From: Dongia sedimenti
Lineage (GTDB): Bacteria > Pseudomonadota > Alphaproteobacteria > Dongiales > Dongiaceae
Assembly: GCA_030715195.1 (NCBI GenBank)
Contig: JAUYVI010000004.1
Span: forward strand, 396,845-460,844
Length of the DNA stretch: 64,000 bases
Direction: 5' to 3'
The notes beneath the pieces were generated by a model. The model did not search any database, was not told the origin of the DNA, and saw nothing but the letters and a program-made list of their open reading frames with translations. Both the position numbers and the translations under genes were made by a program. Each line of letters opens with the position of its first letter. The first letter of the stretch is position 1. This document shows positions 26,817 to 35,668 of the stretch, piece after piece.

Positions 26817-27595
26817 GCCGTCACCGTGCGTGGCTGGATCGTCACCGGCTCTGCCGAGCGAAAAATGAAGCGCGCAGCCGCGGGCGTGGTCTTCCGCGGC
26901 TGCAGGGCGACGCCTCTGAGCCCGCGCTCAGCCAGCGCCGTCAGCACGCCCGGCAACAGCAGGCGCGTCGCCAGGATGGCGCTGTCCTGCGGCTCGGTGA
27001 TCGCCGCGTCATGCAGCAGCAGGATGCCGCCGTCGAGATCACGGCATTCCATCAGCCGCGCCGTCGTCTCCGCGCAGGCCCGGCGGACCTCCGCCTCCGC
27101 CCTGAGCTTGCCGGCGATCTGGTAGTCGGCGATGGCGTGGCTCCACCAGGCGAACTGGACGTTGGGATGGAAGCGCCGCATCGCGCGATGAATGGCCGTC
27201 GAGCGCAGGCCCGCATTGTAGGGCAGGCGCAACAGATAGGTGGCGGGGGTCGGCCGGTGCCGGGCCAGGAGCTTCTCGGTGCGCGCCATCGCCTGCATCG
27301 CCTCGTCCGCTTGGGCCGCGCCGTAGAGTTGGTGATCCCAGCCATGGGCATAGACCGTGTGTCCGGCGGCCACCAAGGCGGCGATCAGCTCTGGGTGTCG
27401 TTCCACTCGCACGCCGCAGCAGAAGAACGTTGCCTGCGCTTTGGCTTCGGCGAGCGCTGCGATCAGATGCGGCGTACTGGCGGGATCGGGCCCGTCATCG
27501 AAGGTGATGGCAATGCTCCGCTTGTCGCCGCCATTCTCGTCGATGCGGCGGATGACCGGCGACCAGTGTCCGAGCGAGAGGCGGAACGGAATCAG
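26813..27595 (-). CDS. NodB-type polysaccharide deacetylase, probable CUG start
   Basis: A 260-residue carbohydrate esterase 4 protein. Motif 1 SIAITFDDGPDP carries the catalytic Asp pair. Motif 2 is YAHGWDHQLY (H-x3-H metal site), motif 3 RLPYNAG, and the last motif GILLLHDAA. Motif 1 lies upstream of the first ATG/GTG/TTG in frame (GTG at 27412), so the gene must begin earlier. Between the in-frame stop and motif 1 the only plausible initiators are CTG at 27595 or the ATT after it. The CTG overlaps the upstream stop as CTGA and has GGAGG 7 nt before it. It probably deacetylates N-acetylated sugars of the EPS. Confidence 0.8.
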   Translation of the reverse strand: MIPFRLSLGHWSPVIRRIDENGGDKRSIAITFDDGPDPASTPHLIAALAEAKAQATFFCCGVRVERHPELIAALVAAGHTVYAHGWDHQLYGAAQADEAMQAMARTEKLLARHRPTPATYLLRLPYNAGLRSTAIHRAMRRFHPNVQFAWWSHAIADYQIAGKLRAEAEVRRACAETTARLMECRDLDGGILLLHDAAITEPQDSAILATRLLLPGVLTALAERGLRGVALQPRKTTPAAARFIFRSAEPVTIQPRTVTA

Positions 27596-28851
27596 GGCTC
27601 GACCTCCGCGCTAGCCGCATCGGTCGCGGGGCTGGCTGCGCTGCGATCGCCGAGCGCGGCGCGATAGGCCGCCAACAGGGGCGGCACGGAATAGTTCCAG
27701 GCCAGCACCTCGCGCACCCGGGCATAGCCGGCGGCGCCGAGGCGCTTGCGGCGCGCGGGATCTTCGAGCAGGTCGACGACACCCTGGGCCAAAGCGTGCT
27801 CGTCATTCGCGGTGACGAACATGCCGGCCTCGCCCGCGGAGACCCGCGTCTCGTGCAGGTCGTAGGAAAGAACCGGCAGGCCGAAGAACATGTATTCGAT
27901 CACCTTGTTCATGGTGCTCTGGTTCGACCATTCGTTCTTCGGGTCGGGGTCGATGCCGATATCGGCGCTGGAAAGCACACGGCAGAGGTCCTCGTCGCTG
28001 ACCCGTCCGGTGAAGGTACAGAGCTCCTGGACGCCGATCTCGACGGCGTAATCGGCGATCGCCTTCTGATGCGGCCCGCCGCCCATGAAGATGCAATGCA
28101 CGTCGCTCCGCTTCAACTCGTCGCGCAGGATCTTCACCGCGCGCACCAGGTGATCGACGCCGTCCTGTTTGCAGATCTCGCCGAGATAGGCGATCAGGAA
28201 GGGCTTGCCTTGCCGCCATTTCGGGTCGGGTTCATAGACCTCGAAGCGCGAGAGGTCGGGGCCGGAGCGGACGATGAACACGTCCTCCGGCCGCTTGCCG
28301 CCGCGCTCGACCGCGATCCGCTTGTGGCTCTCGTTCGTGGTGATGACGACCTGCGCGGCATTGAAGGTCATGCGCTCCAGGAACAGCAGCGCCTTGAACA
28401 GCGCACCGCCGCCCTCCCGCGTCGCCGGCCGTTCGAACTTCACCGCGAACATCTCCGGCGAGAGATCGTGATGGTCGAAGATGAAACGCTTGCCGAAGAC
28501 GCGCCAGAACCAGGCCAGGGGCCAATAGGTCTCCGGCGGATTGCAGACATGCAGAACGTCGAAGCCACGGCCCGCGAGCGCAACCTTGAGGCTGAGCAGC
28601 GACGTCGCCAGGAAGCACCAGAGGAACTCCAGCACGAAGCCGAGCTTGCCCTGGGCGTCGATCGGCAGTGGATAGCGATAGACGTCGATATCCTCGATCG
28701 TCTCGCGGCCCCGATTGAAGCCGCGCATCTTCGGGCAGATCACGCTGACCCGATAGCCGTGCTTGGCGAGCGTGGTCGCTTCGAGCCAGACCCTGCGGTC
28801 GAACGGGACAGGCAGATTCTGGACCACGATCAGCACGCGGTTGCGGGTCAC
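27592..28851 (-). CDS. Family 4 glycosyltransferase
   Basis: A 419-residue GT4 enzyme. It starts RVLIVVQNLPVPFDRRVWLE, a pattern common to EPS glycosyltransferases, with IFDHHDLSPEMFAVKF and the C-terminal PFLIAYLGEICKQDGVDHLV. The usual EX7E region reads IGIDPDPKNEWSNQSTMNKV, then EYMFFGLPVLSYD, consistent with the relatives of this subgroup. The start is GTG at 28851 and overlaps the TGA of the heparinase-like gene (GTGA). It is translationally coupled to both neighbours. Confidence 0.88.
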   Translation of the reverse strand: MTRNRVLIVVQNLPVPFDRRVWLEATTLAKHGYRVSVICPKMRGFNRGRETIEDIDVYRYPLPIDAQGKLGFVLEFLWCFLATSLLSLKVALAGRGFDVLHVCNPPETYWPLAWFWRVFGKRFIFDHHDLSPEMFAVKFERPATREGGGALFKALLFLERMTFNAAQVVITTNESHKRIAVERGGKRPEDVFIVRSGPDLSRFEVYEPDPKWRQGKPFLIAYLGEICKQDGVDHLVRAVKILRDELKRSDVHCIFMGGGPHQKAIADYAVEIGVQELCTFTGRVSDEDLCRVLSSADIGIDPDPKNEWSNQSTMNKVIEYMFFGLPVLSYDLHETRVSAGEAGMFVTANDEHALAQGVVDLLEDPARRKRLGAAGYARVREVLAWNYSVPPLLAAYRAALGDRSAASPATDAASAEVEP

Positions 28852-30851
28852 GCGGAGAGCTCCTTCAAGCCATGGCCTTCGGCCGGCGCCTCGACGGCGC
28901 CGATCACCAGCCTGGTTTCGAGGCGTTCTCCTGGAGACATCTCACCCGATCCGATCAAAACGGTCGTCGGCATCTTCTCACCGAACTCCGGCGAAAACCA
29001 GCCGAGCGGCGGATGCTCCGCGCCCTGGTGAACGGCCCATGACAGATTCTCCGGCAGTTCGATGACCGCCGCGCCGCCGGTCCAGCGCAATCGCGCCCGC
29101 TGGCCCTCGAGCGTCACCGTGATCGCGGGATGCAGGTGTAGAGCGAGGCGAACCGGCAGCGCCGTCGCGGCGTCGATCCAGTCGGTGATGGCGAGATCGA
29201 GAGTGCGGCGATTCAGCTGGAAGCGGCGGAAATGGGTCGCCTTGGCGGCGAGGCGGCGGTAGCCGTCATGGGCCACCGTGAGCTCGGCCTGATCGCCGCC
29301 GTCGATGCCGCTCATCGCTTCAACCCAGCTCGTCGGTTGTGTTGACCAGAGGAACGGCCCGGCCTGGACCGCCTGGTCGGTCCCGGCGATCTCCAGCGTG
29401 TTGTGGGCGAGGGTCGAGCGGAAGTAGCGCCGCCATTCCGTTTCGCCCTGATAGCAATAGGTGCCGGGATCGATCAGCACCGGCCGGCCGCCGATCGAAA
29501 GCGCGAAGGCCAAGGCATCGGCATGGCCATGGGCCGCGGTCGAGAGAAAGCCATGCGGCCCGTGATCCACCCGGACGGAGACGGCATCGTCTTCCGTGCG
29601 CAGGAAGGTGACCCCGGCCTCCTTGAAGGCATCCGGGCGTGTTGCGGGCCGGAGGTCGAGGCCGCGCCGCTTGCGCGCGAGCGGTGCCACGACGTGATCG
29701 AGGATGAAGCCGCCCGCCGGCCTGGGCCACCAGTCGCGCGGGCCGAGCACGGCCGAGGCGAGGGCTAGCAGCGGCGACCAGGGTCCGACTTCCGGCGCAT
29801 CCACGAGCAGGGCGACGGCGTCGTCGCCATCGCCCTGACGCGGTGCCTGCAGCGCCCCCGCGGAATCCACGGCGAGATTGGCGGCCAGCGCGTCGGCCAT
29901 CCGCGTCAGTGCATGCCAGCAATCGTCCGGCAGCGGCCGGTCGTCGGCCTCGCCTTCAATCGCGGCCAGCAACAGCAGGCCGAGCACATAGCCGTGATAA
30001 TCGAAGGCGAGCTCGCGGTTCAGCCCATCCGCGAAAGTCTGGGTCAATGCCTCCTGCTCGAGAATACCGGCCGCGAGCACCGCCCAGCGTTCCTGTTGCG
30101 GCGTGCCGGAGAAGGCGGTTGCCGCGATGAACAGGCCGGCCGCCTCGGCGATCAGATGGTTGTTGGCGGAGGAGCCGCGGCTGTGGAGCGTGGCCAGCCA
30201 GCGTTCGTGGTGGTGGAGCTGCAGCAGGAAATCCGGATTGCGCTCGAACAGCGCCGCGACGCCGGGCCAGTCACCGAGCAGGCGCCGGGACCAGACGAAG
30301 GCGATCAGCCGCATGCCGAGCTCGATGCCGCTCAGCCAGTGGATCCCGCGCAAAGGGGGATTGCGGCGCCACCAGGATTTGAGATGCGACGCGGCATGCT
30401 CGGCGAAGCGCGCGTCGCCGGACAGCCGATAGGCGGCGGCCAGCAGCGTCACATGATGCAGCCGCGACGGCTCCCAGACATATTTGACGGTCCCCACCTG
30501 CGCCGGGTCGCGATAGGGGACGGCGAAGCAGTATTGCGCCGGATCGGAGCGGAGGCCGGTGCGGATGTCGCGGTGCCAGTCCGGATCGGCGGCCGCGGTA
30601 TCGAAGGGATGTCCGAACACCTTCCAGCGCCCGGCCAGGATCTCTTCCGCACAGTGCAGCAGGCGTTGTCGCGCCGCCGGGTCGGCATCCGCCGCCGGCG
30701 GCGGCGCACCGGTCCAGGCGATGCTGCCGACGGCAGGGCCTCTCGGCGTGCCGAAGCGCCAGGCTTGCTGAATGAACGCGGCGCGTGCGCGCCAGCCGAT
30801 CTCGGCGATCGACATCCGTCGCAGGCGGCGGAGATACCAGGCGAAATCCAA
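28848..30851 (-). CDS. Heparinase II/III-like polysaccharide lyase family protein
   Basis: A 667-residue protein. The N-terminal alpha-toroid (WYLRRLRRMSIAEIGWRARA, then FRNP-like WWRRNPPLRGIHWLSGIELG) is followed by the C-terminal beta-sandwich with FLSTAAHGHADALAFALSIG and LIDPGTYCYQGETEWRRYFR. These are hallmarks of Hepar_II_III proteins found in many EPS loci. It may trim or remodel the uronate polymer. No signal peptide is visible, so a cytoplasmic role or unusual export is possible. The start is TTG at 30851 with GAGG 6 nt upstream; there is no nearby in-frame ATG. It sits 38 nt behind the Wzz/GumC gene. Confidence 0.85.
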   Translation of the reverse strand: MDFAWYLRRLRRMSIAEIGWRARAAFIQQAWRFGTPRGPAVGSIAWTGAPPPAADADPAARQRLLHCAEEILAGRWKVFGHPFDTAAADPDWHRDIRTGLRSDPAQYCFAVPYRDPAQVGTVKYVWEPSRLHHVTLLAAAYRLSGDARFAEHAASHLKSWWRRNPPLRGIHWLSGIELGMRLIAFVWSRRLLGDWPGVAALFERNPDFLLQLHHHERWLATLHSRGSSANNHLIAEAAGLFIAATAFSGTPQQERWAVLAAGILEQEALTQTFADGLNRELAFDYHGYVLGLLLLAAIEGEADDRPLPDDCWHALTRMADALAANLAVDSAGALQAPRQGDGDDAVALLVDAPEVGPWSPLLALASAVLGPRDWWPRPAGGFILDHVVAPLARKRRGLDLRPATRPDAFKEAGVTFLRTEDDAVSVRVDHGPHGFLSTAAHGHADALAFALSIGGRPVLIDPGTYCYQGETEWRRYFRSTLAHNTLEIAGTDQAVQAGPFLWSTQPTSWVEAMSGIDGGDQAELTVAHDGYRRLAAKATHFRRFQLNRRTLDLAITDWIDAATALPVRLALHLHPAITVTLEGQRARLRWTGGAAVIELPENLSWAVHQGAEHPPLGWFSPEFGEKMPTTVLIGSGEMSPGERLETRLVIGAVEAPAEGHGLKELSA

Positions 30852-30889
30852 TCGGGCCTCGTTTCGAACGCGCGCTGAAACGCCGCCGC

Positions 30890-32344
30890 CTACTTCGCGG
30901 GCAACGGCTTCAGGTCGGGCAGGGCCGCCACGACCGGGACGCCGAAGATCCGCTCCGCCCCCTCGACGGTGATGATCGTGTTGCCGAACGACAGGGACAG
31001 CAGGGTGATCAGGCCCGCGATCAGCACGCCGACGGCGATGCCCGCAAGGCCGAACAGGCTCTTCTTCGGGAACACCGGCCGCGGCTCGAGCCGCGGCGCA
31101 TCGATGATCGAGACGCTGGAGACCTTGGCCTGGTCCATGTTCTCGGCGAGCCGTGCCTGTTCCAGGTTGGTGCGCAGGTTCAGCAGGTCGGCGGTCAGGC
31201 TCTCGATCTGGCGGGTGAGATTGTTGACCTCGAGTTCGCTGTCCTGGAGCTTCTTCAGCTGGTCGTCGAAATTGGCGATCTGGCCCTTGTAGCCCTCGAT
31301 CTGCGAGGTGATCGGCGTCAGCTCGGATTGCGCCGTCAACAGCTGCTGGTCGATCGACGCGAGCAGAGGATTGGCGCCGGTGCGGGTCTTCGACGCGCTC
31401 GGCGACTGCGCCTGTTTGACGAAATCCTCGGCCTGGGCGATCTGCGCCCGAAGCTGCACCACCGCCGGCGCGGTCGGCTGATAGTGCTGCAGCATCTCCT
31501 GCTCCTTCGCGCGCAGCGCCATCAGCTGTTGCAGCGCTTCGCTCGACGACTGCGAGCTTGGATCGACCTCGGTCTCCAGCGCCGACATCTTCGGCGTGTT
31601 GGCCTTGCTCTTCTTCAGGAAGGCGACCTGCTGCTCCAGGGCGCCTTCCTTGATCTGCGCGTCCTGCAGCAAGGTCTGCACCTGCGCGCGCTGCTGGATC
31701 AGGCTCGCGCGCTGCTCCGGAATGGAGAAGGCGCCGGTCAGATTCTGATACTCGATGCGCTTGGCGTCGAGGGTCGCGAGATCCTTCTGCTTGGCGGCGA
31801 TCTGCGCCACGATCGGCTCGATCTGCCCGCCGCTATAGGCGCTCACATGGCGCGCCTGGAAATCGGCGAGCAGCGCCGTCAGCACCTTGGTGGTGATGTC
31901 CGGGTCCTCGCTCTGGAACCCGACATTGACCACGTTGGAGAGGTCGATCGGATCGACCCGGAGCTGCTTTTCGAAGCGGGTGACGGCGCGTTCCAGCGCC
32001 ACGTCGTCCGGGGCCGCGGCCAGGTCGGGGTACAAGCTCGCGACCGTGAGCTTCTTCAGCGTCGCCTCCGCCAGATCCTTGCTGTTCAGGATCTCCACCT
32101 CGGACTTGACGATCTCCGCCATGGTCGAGGAGGGCAGGGCGAACTGGTTCTGGCCCATGTTGGTGGCCGGCATGAACTCGCGGCCCGGCTTGATCAGCAG
32201 CTTCGCATCCGCCTGGTAGACCTTTGGAAAGGTGAAGGCCAGAACGACGGCGACCACCGGCGGCACGATCAAGGCCAGCGCGATCCACCGCACATTGCGG
32301 AACACCGCGGCCAGCAATTCCCGAACCGAAGGCAAAGTGCTCAA
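30890..32344 (-). CDS. Chain-length determinant / export coupling protein (Wzz/GumC/Wzc N-terminal-like)
   Basis: A 484-residue inner-membrane protein. The first transmembrane helix is at about 20-40 (WIALALIVPPVVAVVLAFTF), then a periplasmic Wzz domain (VYQADAKLLIKPGREF) and long coiled-coils at about 200-400. A second helix near 435-455 follows the PXXP-type RLEPRPVFPKKSLFGLAG. It has no fused kinase domain; the matching BY-kinase-like protein is encoded separately at 15308. The start is TTG at 32344 with AGGAG 7 nt upstream. It is the first gene of a four-gene minus-strand operon. It should pair with the Wza-like lipoprotein. Confidence 0.9.
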   Translation of the reverse strand: MSTLPSVRELLAAVFRNVRWIALALIVPPVVAVVLAFTFPKVYQADAKLLIKPGREFMPATNMGQNQFALPSSTMAEIVKSEVEILNSKDLAEATLKKLTVASLYPDLAAAPDDVALERAVTRFEKQLRVDPIDLSNVVNVGFQSEDPDITTKVLTALLADFQARHVSAYSGGQIEPIVAQIAAKQKDLATLDAKRIEYQNLTGAFSIPEQRASLIQQRAQVQTLLQDAQIKEGALEQQVAFLKKSKANTPKMSALETEVDPSSQSSSEALQQLMALRAKEQEMLQHYQPTAPAVVQLRAQIAQAEDFVKQAQSPSASKTRTGANPLLASIDQQLLTAQSELTPITSQIEGYKGQIANFDDQLKKLQDSELEVNNLTRQIESLTADLLNLRTNLEQARLAENMDQAKVSSVSIIDAPRLEPRPVFPKKSLFGLAGIAVGVLIAGLITLLSLSFGNTIITVEGAERIFGVPVVAALPDLKPLPAK

Positions 32345-32771
32345 GCTGAACTCCTAGCGCTCTCTCATCTCGCGCCCTTTGTACCCGGTTTGGCGCGATT
32401 TTCTTAACGAAAACGCCGACTTCCACGGCTGCGCCGTGCCGGCCCCGCGAAAATGCGGAGGTGCTGCGCAGGGTGCCCGCGCCTCATCCGTTTGTTTCGC
32501 AACGAAAGCGGGGCAGGGGGGATGCGCCCCCGTTGTGGAACCCCACCATAAGGGGCTTGTTCTTGGACTGGGAGGCTGCAGGAGACGGATTCCACGATCC
32601 AATACATTATGGTATGCGGGGGCCGGTCATGCGACGATCACACCATGGATGGCCGCAATCCACTAAATCGTTGTTGATCTGCTGCGGCTGACGCGGTCGC
32701 GCGGCTGAGGATTTTGCCGAAGAGAAGCCGCCACGGGGCTTCGGTACAGGGCTGAGGGGAGTTGGGTTGCA
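32345..32771. other. Divergent intergenic region between wzz-like and the initiating transferase
   Basis: A 427-nt gap without a believable gene. It has several hairpin-forming stretches, including CCCC-ACCATAA-GGGG around 32541-32555, and a lower-GC patch near 32595-32680. The 5' leader of the plus-strand gene contains the hairpin annotated at 32717-32744. A regulator site for the EPS operons would be expected here, but I cannot identify one. Confidence 0.55.
32717..32744 (+). promoter_or_regulatory. Leader hairpin upstream of the initiating transferase gene
   Basis: Two mutually exclusive stems share the same 3' arm. CCGAAG (32717-32722) can pair with CTTCGG (32739-32744), or GAAGCC (32724-32729) with GGCTTC (32737-32742). 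It ends 27 nt before the ATG at 32772. A regulatory switch is possible but speculative. Confidence 0.3.
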
Positions 32772-34271
32772 ATGGAGGGATCGTTCCTGCAAGCGGTGCG
32801 CAAGCGTGCTGTCGGTGACGCCGTCCCCAATCCGTCGTCGCGGCTTTACATCGACCCTCCGACTCTCGGCCTGCTGTTCCTGACGCTGGACGTCACGCTG
32901 TTCCTGGTTCCGGGTTTCGTCATCGCGAACAGCGCCGGTCTGCTGGCCGCCGGCGGCATGACCACGCTGCAAAGCGGTCTCGCTCTGTGCCTGGCCATCG
33001 CCTTCTTCCTGGCCGCGGCGCGCGCCTTCGACATTCATGAGGGCTTGAAGATCATGCGCCGCGCCATGCCGGCGCAAATTGCGCTGAGTGTCGTCTGCGT
33101 CGCCGGTCCGGTTCTGGCCTTGCTGTTGATCTGCCGCATCCTGACCGGCGATGCGCCGGCGGGGCGGCCGGTGATGGCCTGGCTGCTGGCCTGGGCGGCG
33201 TGGAGCGGTGGCGGCGCGCTGGCCCTGCAGATCCTGGCGCGTCCGGCCGTGCGGCACTGGCGCGCGGCGAGCCTGACCGGTCATCGGGTCGCCATCGTGG
33301 GCTCGGGCGAACCGGCGCAGCGGCTGGTGAACTGGCTGGAAGCCAATGCCCGCGACGTCGTGCAGGTGGTCGGCCTGTTCGACGACCGGCGCGGCCGCGG
33401 GCCTGATCGGGTCGGGCTGTCGCACCTGATCTGCGGCACGACCGGCGATCTCATTGAATATTATCGTCACGCGCCGCTCGACAAGATCATCATCGCCCTG
33501 CCGCATCACGCCGAAGAGCGCCTGCTCGCCATCCTGCAGCGGCTGAAGCAGCTGCCGGTCGATATCGCGCTGGCGCCGGACCTGGTCGGCTTCCGGGTTC
33601 CCGATTCCGCCACCGCCGAAATGGCCGGCTTGCAGATGCGCTCGCTGGCGCAACGGCCGCTCCGCGCCTCGCAGCGCTTCATCAAGGATCTGTTCGACCG
33701 GGCAATCGCCGCGCTGCTGCTGCTTATGCTGGCGCCGCTCCTGCTGGTGCTGGCGCTCGGCGTGAGGCTCTCCAGCCCCGGTCCGGTGTTCTTCCGGCAG
33801 GAGCGCCATGGGCTCGGCAACCGCGTCTTCGAGGTGCTGAAGTTCCGCACCATGCGGGCGGAGATGCACGATCCCGGCGGACGGCGGCAGACCGCGCGCA
33901 ACGATCCCAGGGTGACTGCCTTCGGCGCCATCCTGCGCCGCACCAGCCTCGACGAGCTGCCGCAGCTGATCAACGTGCTGAAGGGCGACATGTCGCTGGT
34001 GGGTCCCCGGCCACTGCCCTTGCAGATGCGGGTCGATGACCGGCTGAATTACGAGATCGTCGCCGAATATGCCTTCCGCCACCGGATGAAGCCCGGCATC
34101 ACGGGTCTCGCCCAGGTGAAGGGGCATCGCGGCGCGGTCAGCACGGCGGAGGCGCTGCGCTCCCGCGTCGCCTGCGATCTCTATTACATCGACAACTGGT
34201 CGCTCTGGCTCGATCTCAAGATCCTGGCCTTGACCAGCGCGGTCTGCGTGCTCGGCAAGAATGCCTTCTAG
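32772..34271 (+). CDS. Undecaprenyl-phosphate sugar-phosphate transferase (WcaJ/ExoY-type polyprenyl transferase)
   Basis: A 499-residue PNPT-family protein that starts EPS synthesis by moving a sugar-1-phosphate onto undecaprenyl phosphate. It has four N-terminal hydrophobic segments, a Rossmann-like CoA-binding-type middle domain (HRVAIVGSGEPAQRLVNWLE) and a fifth helix at about 315-335. The C-terminal catalytic domain has PVFFRQERHGLGNRVFEVLK, FRTMRAEM, TSLDELPQLINVLKGDMSLV and GPRPLPLQ. Full length is normal for WcaJ/CpsE. It is followed 84 nt later by the AlgD-like gene. Confidence 0.93.
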   Translation: MEGSFLQAVRKRAVGDAVPNPSSRLYIDPPTLGLLFLTLDVTLFLVPGFVIANSAGLLAAGGMTTLQSGLALCLAIAFFLAAARAFDIHEGLKIMRRAMPAQIALSVVCVAGPVLALLLICRILTGDAPAGRPVMAWLLAWAAWSGGGALALQILARPAVRHWRAASLTGHRVAIVGSGEPAQRLVNWLEANARDVVQVVGLFDDRRGRGPDRVGLSHLICGTTGDLIEYYRHAPLDKIIIALPHHAEERLLAILQRLKQLPVDIALAPDLVGFRVPDSATAEMAGLQMRSLAQRPLRASQRFIKDLFDRAIAALLLLMLAPLLLVLALGVRLSSPGPVFFRQERHGLGNRVFEVLKFRTMRAEMHDPGGRRQTARNDPRVTAFGAILRRTSLDELPQLINVLKGDMSLVGPRPLPLQMRVDDRLNYEIVAEYAFRHRMKPGITGLAQVKGHRGAVSTAEALRSRVACDLYYIDNWSLWLDLKILALTSAVCVLGKNAF

Positions 34272-34355
34272 GCGATCGCCTGGACATCGGGCACCTGGAC
34301 ATCCGGGTGGGGCGCGCGGAATATCGATCCTTCATCTCGGTTTCGGGGCCTAAGA

Positions 34356-35666
34356 ATGCGAATCTCGGTGTTTGGCATCGGCTATGTTGGAGCCGTGTCC
34401 GCCGCTTGCCTGGCGGCGGACGGCCACGACGTGGTTGCGGTCGATACCAATCCGCAGAAGGTCAAGATGATCAACGACGGCGTGGCGCCGATCGTCGAGG
34501 CCGGGCTGGCCGAGCTGGTGCGCGAGGGCGCCCGCAGCGGCAAGCTGCGCGCCACCACCAGCGCCGCCGAGGCGGTCATGGCGAGCGGCTGCTCGCTGGT
34601 CTGCGTCGGCACGCCGAGCCACGGCAACGGCAATCTCGACCTCACCCAGGTCGAGCGGGTCTGCGAAAGCATCGGCGCGGTCATCGCGCGCAAGAGCGAT
34701 TTCCATGTGGTCGCCATCCGCTCGACCATGCTGCCCGGATCCATGGCCGAGGTGGTGAGGCCGGCGCTGGAGCGCAGCTCCGGCAAGAAGGCGGATACGG
34801 ATTTCGGCCTGGCCATCTTCCCGGAGTTCCTGCGCGAAGGTTCGGCGATCCGCGACTATCGCGAGGCCGGCGCCGTCATCATCGGCGTCGCCGAGCCGGA
34901 GGCCGAGCGGGTGCTGAAGGAGATCAACAAGGACGTGCCCGGCCAGCTGCACGTGACCGATCCCGGCACCGCAGAGGCGATCAAATACGCCAACAACGCC
35001 TGGCACGCGACCAAGGTGGTCTTCGCCAACGAGATCGGCGCGTTCTGCAAGGCCCATGGCATCGACAGCCACAAGGTGATGGAGATCGTCTGCGCCGACC
35101 GCAGGCTCAATATCTCGACCGCCTATCTCCGTCCCGGTTTCGCCTATGGCGGCTCCTGCCTGCCGAAGGATCTCAGGGCCTTGCGCTACCGGGCTCGGGC
35201 GCGCGATCTCCATCTGCCGATGCTGAACGCGCTCTCGGAATCGAACGATCACAGCATCCAGCACGTCGCCGAAATGGTGATGAATGCCGGCAGCCGGAAG
35301 GTCGGCCTGATCGGCCTCTCCTTCAAGGCCGGCACCGACGATCTCCGGGAGAGCCCGGCTGTCGGTCTCGCCGAGCGCCTGTTCGGCAAGGGCTATGACC
35401 TGAAGATCTTCGACGCCAACGTGAACTATTCGAAGCTGATGGGCTCGAACCTGAGCTACATCCAGCAGCACATCCCGCATCTCTCGGAGCGGCTGACCGA
35501 CGATTTGGGCGCGGTCGCCGCCCATGGCGACACCATCGTCGTCACCCATTCCGATCTCGGCGGCGCGCCCTTCCCCAAACTGCGGCCGGAGCAGACGGTG
35601 ATCGACCTGGTCCGCCTGCCGGCGGCGACGCAAGCCGGCGGCCGCTACATCGGCCTCTGCTGGTAG
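34356..35666 (+). CDS. algD: GDP-mannose 6-dehydrogenase (AlgD-like)
   Basis: A 436-residue UDPG/MGDP dehydrogenase, exactly the length of Pseudomonas AlgD. N-terminal NAD domain ISVFGIGYVGAVSAACLAAD; FPEFLREGSAIRDY; the central ICQD-like stretch IVCADRRLNISTAYLRPGFA followed by YGGSCLPKDLRALRYRA; and the C-terminal LSFKAGTDDLRESPAVGLAE. The catalytic Cys is codon 268, the AlgD position. These features, and the ending GLCW (GICW in AlgD), favour GDP-mannose over UDP-glucose. The product would be GDP-mannuronate, drawn from the ManC enzyme in this locus. No alginate polymerase genes (alg8/alg44) are present. Confidence 0.85.
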   Translation: MRISVFGIGYVGAVSAACLAADGHDVVAVDTNPQKVKMINDGVAPIVEAGLAELVREGARSGKLRATTSAAEAVMASGCSLVCVGTPSHGNGNLDLTQVERVCESIGAVIARKSDFHVVAIRSTMLPGSMAEVVRPALERSSGKKADTDFGLAIFPEFLREGSAIRDYREAGAVIIGVAEPEAERVLKEINKDVPGQLHVTDPGTAEAIKYANNAWHATKVVFANEIGAFCKAHGIDSHKVMEIVCADRRLNISTAYLRPGFAYGGSCLPKDLRALRYRARARDLHLPMLNALSESNDHSIQHVAEMVMNAGSRKVGLIGLSFKAGTDDLRESPAVGLAERLFGKGYDLKIFDANVNYSKLMGSNLSYIQQHIPHLSERLTDDLGAVAAHGDTIVVTHSDLGGAPFPKLRPEQTVIDLVRLPAATQAGGRYIGLCW

Positions 35667-35668
35667 CT

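Noticed and set aside
34356-35666. Assignment as UDP-glucose 6-dehydrogenase
   Set aside because: Length, Cys268 and the conserved central and C-terminal blocks match AlgD better; not fully excluded without an assay.
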